Positions 61,304-64,000 of a stretch of 64,000 bases of DNA are shown here, piece by piece. The DNA lies in the NCBI RefSeq assembly GCF_029428875.1, contig NZ_JAJSOO010000001.1, positions 3,534,001 through 3,598,000 on the forward strand, in the 5' to 3' direction. This DNA comes from Streptomyces sp. JH34 (GTDB lineage: Bacteria > Actinomycetota > Actinomycetes > Streptomycetales > Streptomycetaceae). Position 1 is the stretch's first letter; each line of letters opens with the position of its first letter. The notes beneath the pieces are model-generated. The model was not told the DNA's origin. It made no database searches and saw only the letters and a list, made by a program, of their open reading frames with translations. The position numbers and the translations under genes were made by a program.

Positions 61304-62215
61304 TCAGGCCGCTACGAGATAGGAGAAAACCGATTCGAGGGATTCGTCGGACGGGGACACGGTCAGCAGCCGGATGCCGTGCTCACGCGCGACCTTCGGG
61401 AGCAGGGTCGTGAAGCGGCCGAAGTCGACCGCCTGGACGCGCAGGGCCCGCTCCGTGACGTCGACCTCGATCCCCGCGGTCGAGGGGTCCGCGATGAGCG
61501 CCGCGGCGAGCGCCCGGTCGTCGCTGGACCGCACGAGGTAGCGGTGCGGCCGGTCCGTCATCAGCCGGCGGATCTTCCGGAAGTCGCCGGACGCGGCGTG
61601 GCGGCCCGCCACGATCACCTCGATGTGCGACGCGAGCTGCTCGACCTCCTCCAGGATGTGGGAGGAGAACAGCACCGTGCGCCCCTCCGCTCCCATCCGG
61701 CGCAGCAGGTCCATGAGCTGCATGCGCTGCCGCGGGTCCATGCCGTTGAACGGCTCGTCCAGCAGCAGCACCGAGGGGTCGTGGACCAGGGCGGACGCCA
61801 TCTTCACGCGCTGGCGCATGCCCTTGCTGTACGTGGAGATCTTGCGGTCCTGCGCGTACTCCATCTCGACCGTGGCCAGCGCCTTCGCCGCGGCCGCGCC
61901 ACCCAGTCCGTGCAGCTCCGCGTTGGCGACGACGAACTCGCGGCCGGTCAGGAAGTCGTACATGCCCTCCCGCTCGGGGACGATCCCGATGGCCTTGTAG
62001 ACCGACTCGTTGCGCCAGATCCGCGTGCCGTCGAGCGTCACCTCGCCGGTCGACGGAGCGAGGAAGCCGGCCATCATGTTGATCAGCGTGGACTTGCCGG
62101 CACCGTTGGGGCCGAGCAGCCCGGTGACTCCCGGACCCACGGTCATGCTGATGTCGTTGACGGCGACCACGTTGCCGAACCAGCGCGAGGTGTGGTCGAT
62201 CTCGATGGTGGTCAC
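61304..62215 (-). CDS. ABC transporter ATP-binding protein
   Basis: 303 residues. Walker A GPNGAGKST (about 35-43), signature YSKGMRQRVKMA (about 128-139), Walker B LLLDEPFNGMD, switch His in SSHILEE, and a C-terminal DRA-type extension. It pairs with the permease at 60554. GTG 62215 overlaps the stop of the upstream permease gene (GTGA). Confidence 0.93.
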   Translation of the reverse strand: MTTIEIDHTSRWFGNVVAVNDISMTVGPGVTGLLGPNGAGKSTLINMMAGFLAPSTGEVTLDGTRIWRNESVYKAIGIVPEREGMYDFLTGREFVVANAELHGLGGAAAAKALATVEMEYAQDRKISTYSKGMRQRVKMASALVHDPSVLLLDEPFNGMDPRQRMQLMDLLRRMGAEGRTVLFSSHILEEVEQLASHIEVIVAGRHAASGDFRKIRRLMTDRPHRYLVRSSDDRALAAALIADPSTAGIEVDVTERALRVQAVDFGRFTTLLPKVAREHGIRLLTVSPSDESLESVFSYLVAA

Positions 62216-63120
62216 AGCCCGACCCTCCGGTAGCGGCGCATCAGTACGGCGTACGAGCCGGCGACGAGCGCGAGGACAACGATCAGATAGACGACGCCGA
62301 CCGCGGCTCCGGGGCCCTCACCGCCGGGGAAGGCGGACGCGGCACCGAGAAACGCGGTCTGCACCCCGTCGATCAGTGTGATCGGGGAGAACAGCCCGAG
62401 CCAGGTGATGGCGTCGGCCGAGCCCGTCTGCCAGGCGATCGCCTGGACCGTGGAGACCGCGCCGTAGGTGATGGTCATGACCGCGATCACCGCGGCGACC
62501 CCGAAGCCCCGGCGGGGCGTGAGGGCGGCGACGACCAGGCCCAGCCCGGCGAACAGCACGGAGAGCAGTGCCACCGAGACCATTCCCTGCCCGAAGCCCT
62601 TGGTCTGGTCGGCGAAGTCGAACTTCGCGAGCAGCGAACCCACATAGAGGATGACGAGGGGCAGCCCGGTCAGGACGAGGAGGGCGGACGCCATGGCGGC
62701 GTACTTCGCGACGACGTAGTCGGCCCGCTCGATCGGCCGCGAGAAGTACAGCGGCACGCTCTTGAAGCGCAGGTCCCTGGACACGGACTGCGGTGCCTGG
62801 GAGGCGATGAAGAGCCCGATCACGGCCTGCAGGTAGATCGCGAAGTCCGTGTACTTGATCGGGAGCTTCGTCATGTTGGGCGTGGCGATGGCGACCGCTA
62901 CGAGGATCAGCGCCACCAGGCACATCACGCCGCACAGGAGCATCGGCAGCACCTTGGACTTCGCGGACCTCCCCAGCCCGAACGAGCCCCGCAAGGACTG
63001 CGAGTAGAGGGAACGGCGGGCGTAGGCCCGGCCCAGCCGGACCCCGTCGTAGGAGCGGTATCCGATGTTGTGAATGCGGGAGGCGTCGCTCCCGGCCACG
63101 GTCCCGGTCTCAGTGCTCAT
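62212..63120 (-). CDS. ABC-2-type exporter permease
   Basis: 302 residues. N-terminal 70 residues are cytosolic, then six or seven hydrophobic helices from about 75, with SRDLRFKSVPLYFSRPIERADY (the coupling-helix-like loop). It pairs with one of the flanking ATPases and overlaps both neighbouring genes. ATG 63120 is within the last codons of the upstream ATPase gene; the frame is open further but that overlaps it. Confidence 0.9.
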   Translation of the reverse strand: MSTETGTVAGSDASRIHNIGYRSYDGVRLGRAYARRSLYSQSLRGSFGLGRSAKSKVLPMLLCGVMCLVALILVAVAIATPNMTKLPIKYTDFAIYLQAVIGLFIASQAPQSVSRDLRFKSVPLYFSRPIERADYVVAKYAAMASALLVLTGLPLVILYVGSLLAKFDFADQTKGFGQGMVSVALLSVLFAGLGLVVAALTPRRGFGVAAVIAVMTITYGAVSTVQAIAWQTGSADAITWLGLFSPITLIDGVQTAFLGAASAFPGGEGPGAAVGVVYLIVVLALVAGSYAVLMRRYRRVGL

Positions 63121-64000
63121 GGTGACCGCTCCCCTTCTGCTGTCCGACGCCGGCTGTCGCGGCCGGAGCCGCCCGGTGCGCCTCTCCGGCGCGGAAGACC
63201 TCGGCGATGCGGTGGCGCCGCTGTTCCATCCGGATGAGACCCAGTCCGAGCCCGGCGACACTGTCGCGGACCAGGTCGTAGGTCTCCTCGCCCGTCGCCT
63301 CGACCAGGAGGATGTGGCCCGCTCCCGGCAGCCCCTCGCCATCGAGTCCGTCATGGCCCACGAGCGTGATCCCGGCCTCGGTCAGGGCCTTGCGGAGGGC
63401 GTCCGTACCGTCCGGATGGTCGTCGCTGTCGGTCACCTCGACCGCCAGGGTCGTCGTGACCGAGGTGAAGTCGCTGGTCGAGCTGGACCGCAGCAGTGCG
63501 CCGCCGTCGATGACCACGACGTGGTCGCAGGTCCGCTCCAGCTCCCCCAGGAGGTGCGAGGTGACCAGCACCGAGATGCCGAAATCGGTGTGGACACGGC
63601 GGATCAGACCGAGCATCTCGTCCCGGCCGACGGGGTCCAGGCCGTTGGTCGGCTCGTCGAGGAGGACCAGCCTCGGGTCGTGGACCAGGGCCTGGGCCAG
63701 CTTCACCCGCTGCTTCATGCCGGTCGAGTAGCCGCCGATTGGGCGGTAGCGCTCCTCGTACAGACCGACGTGCCGCAGGGTGTCCGCGGTGCGCTCACGC
63801 GCGGCGGTGGGCGGCAGCCCGGACATCCTCGCCATGTGGACGACGAACTCGGTCGCCGAGACGTCGGGAGGCAGACAGTCGTGCTCGGGCATGTACCCGA
63901 CCCGCTCCCGGATCGCGGCGCCCTCGGTGGCCACGTCGAGCCCGAGCACCGCGGCCCGGCCCTCGGTGGCGGGGGACAGACCCAGCAGGATCTTGATCAG
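63110..64000 (-). CDS. ABC transporter ATP-binding protein (partial, N-terminus beyond window)
   Basis: The frame enters at 64000 as LIKILLGLSPATEG, just after where Walker A should lie, so about 40 residues are missing. Seen: Q-loop region YMPEHDCLPP, signature YSTGMKQRVKLA, Walker B LVLLDEPTNGLD, switch His in TSHLLGE, and a DNA-exporter-type C-terminal domain with the His-rich end SGHHEH. It is a paralog of the ATPase at 61304, and the first visible gene of the operon. Confidence 0.9.
   Translation of the reverse strand: MIKILLGLSPATEGRAAVLGLDVATEGAAIRERVGYMPEHDCLPPDVSATEFVVHMARMSGLPPTAARERTADTLRHVGLYEERYRPIGGYSTGMKQRVKLAQALVHDPRLVLLDEPTNGLDPVGRDEMLGLIRRVHTDFGISVLVTSHLLGELERTCDHVVVIDGGALLRSSSTSDFTSVTTTLAVEVTDSDDHPDGTDALRKALTEAGITLVGHDGLDGEGLPGAGHILLVEATGEETYDLVRDSVAGLGLGLIRMEQRRHRIAEVFRAGEAHRAAPAATAGVGQQKGSGHHEH

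Overview
The window is chromosomal DNA from a Streptomyces or very close relative. The evidence is very high G+C with G/C-ending codons, many GTG starts, apparent leaderless starts, and developmental gene sets typical of the genus: tandem SigB-type sigma factors resembling sigF and sigN, a NepA-like wall protein, and a Sco/ECuC/CopCD/DtpA copper cluster. From memory (not checked by search), the gene order matches the S. coelicolor core-chromosome stretch running roughly from the sigF/sigN locus to serS, on one side of oriC. I see no biosynthetic cluster, prophage, insertion sequence or CRISPR array.

Layout. 0.2-5 kb: tadA and its partner, tRNA-Ser(CGA), a TetR regulator with an EmrB/QacA-type pump, and a small membrane protein paired with a Dabb protein. 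5-7 kb: two SigB-family sigma factors. 7.2-13.3 kb: a small tail-anchored protein, then MarR, a drug pump fused to three Cna-B-like domains, and a YceI protein carrying the same kind of domain, followed by two small-molecule redox enzymes. 13.3-15.7 kb: TetR regulator and a third pump. 15.9-21.9 kb: reverse operon of response regulator, sensor kinase, GT2-GtrA and GT39 glycosyltransferases. 22-29 kb: assorted metabolic genes, an ECF41 sigma factor next to a flavoprotein, and two tRNAs. 29-38.9 kb: a secreted SSI-type inhibitor, a 1363-residue degenerate hybrid sensor, an acyl-CoA ligase, a SigE-type ECF factor, a nepA-like gene, and an orphan prim-pol.

39-49 kb: tRNA-Ser(UGA), an HtrA-type protease, a glycerophosphodiesterase, two RsbW-like ATPases, a SEC-C protein, a second and degenerate prim-pol, a GAF/SpoIIE-type phosphatase, and aminopeptidase P. 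49.4-55.5 kb: copper trafficking and GlxA-maturation-type operon. 55.6-59.3 kb: pheA, a non-coding region with DnaA-box-like sites, serS, a HAD phosphatase and an odd tRNA-Ser(GCU). 59.6-64 kb: a phage-antirepressor-like protein and a four-gene ABC exporter operon cut by the window end.

Threads that link genes. (i) Development: sigF/sigN, the nepA-like gene (nepA is the known SigN target), the copper/DtpA operon needed for GlxA, and several anti-sigma or phosphatase regulators. (ii) Drug or stress efflux: three pumps, each beside its own TetR or MarR regulator. (iii) Serine decoding: four serine tRNAs plus SerRS in one window; TadA also has its substrate tRNA-Arg(ACG) here. The best candidate for an under-described system is the MarR / pump-CnaB3 / CnaB-YceI operon, followed by the degenerate hybrid sensor.
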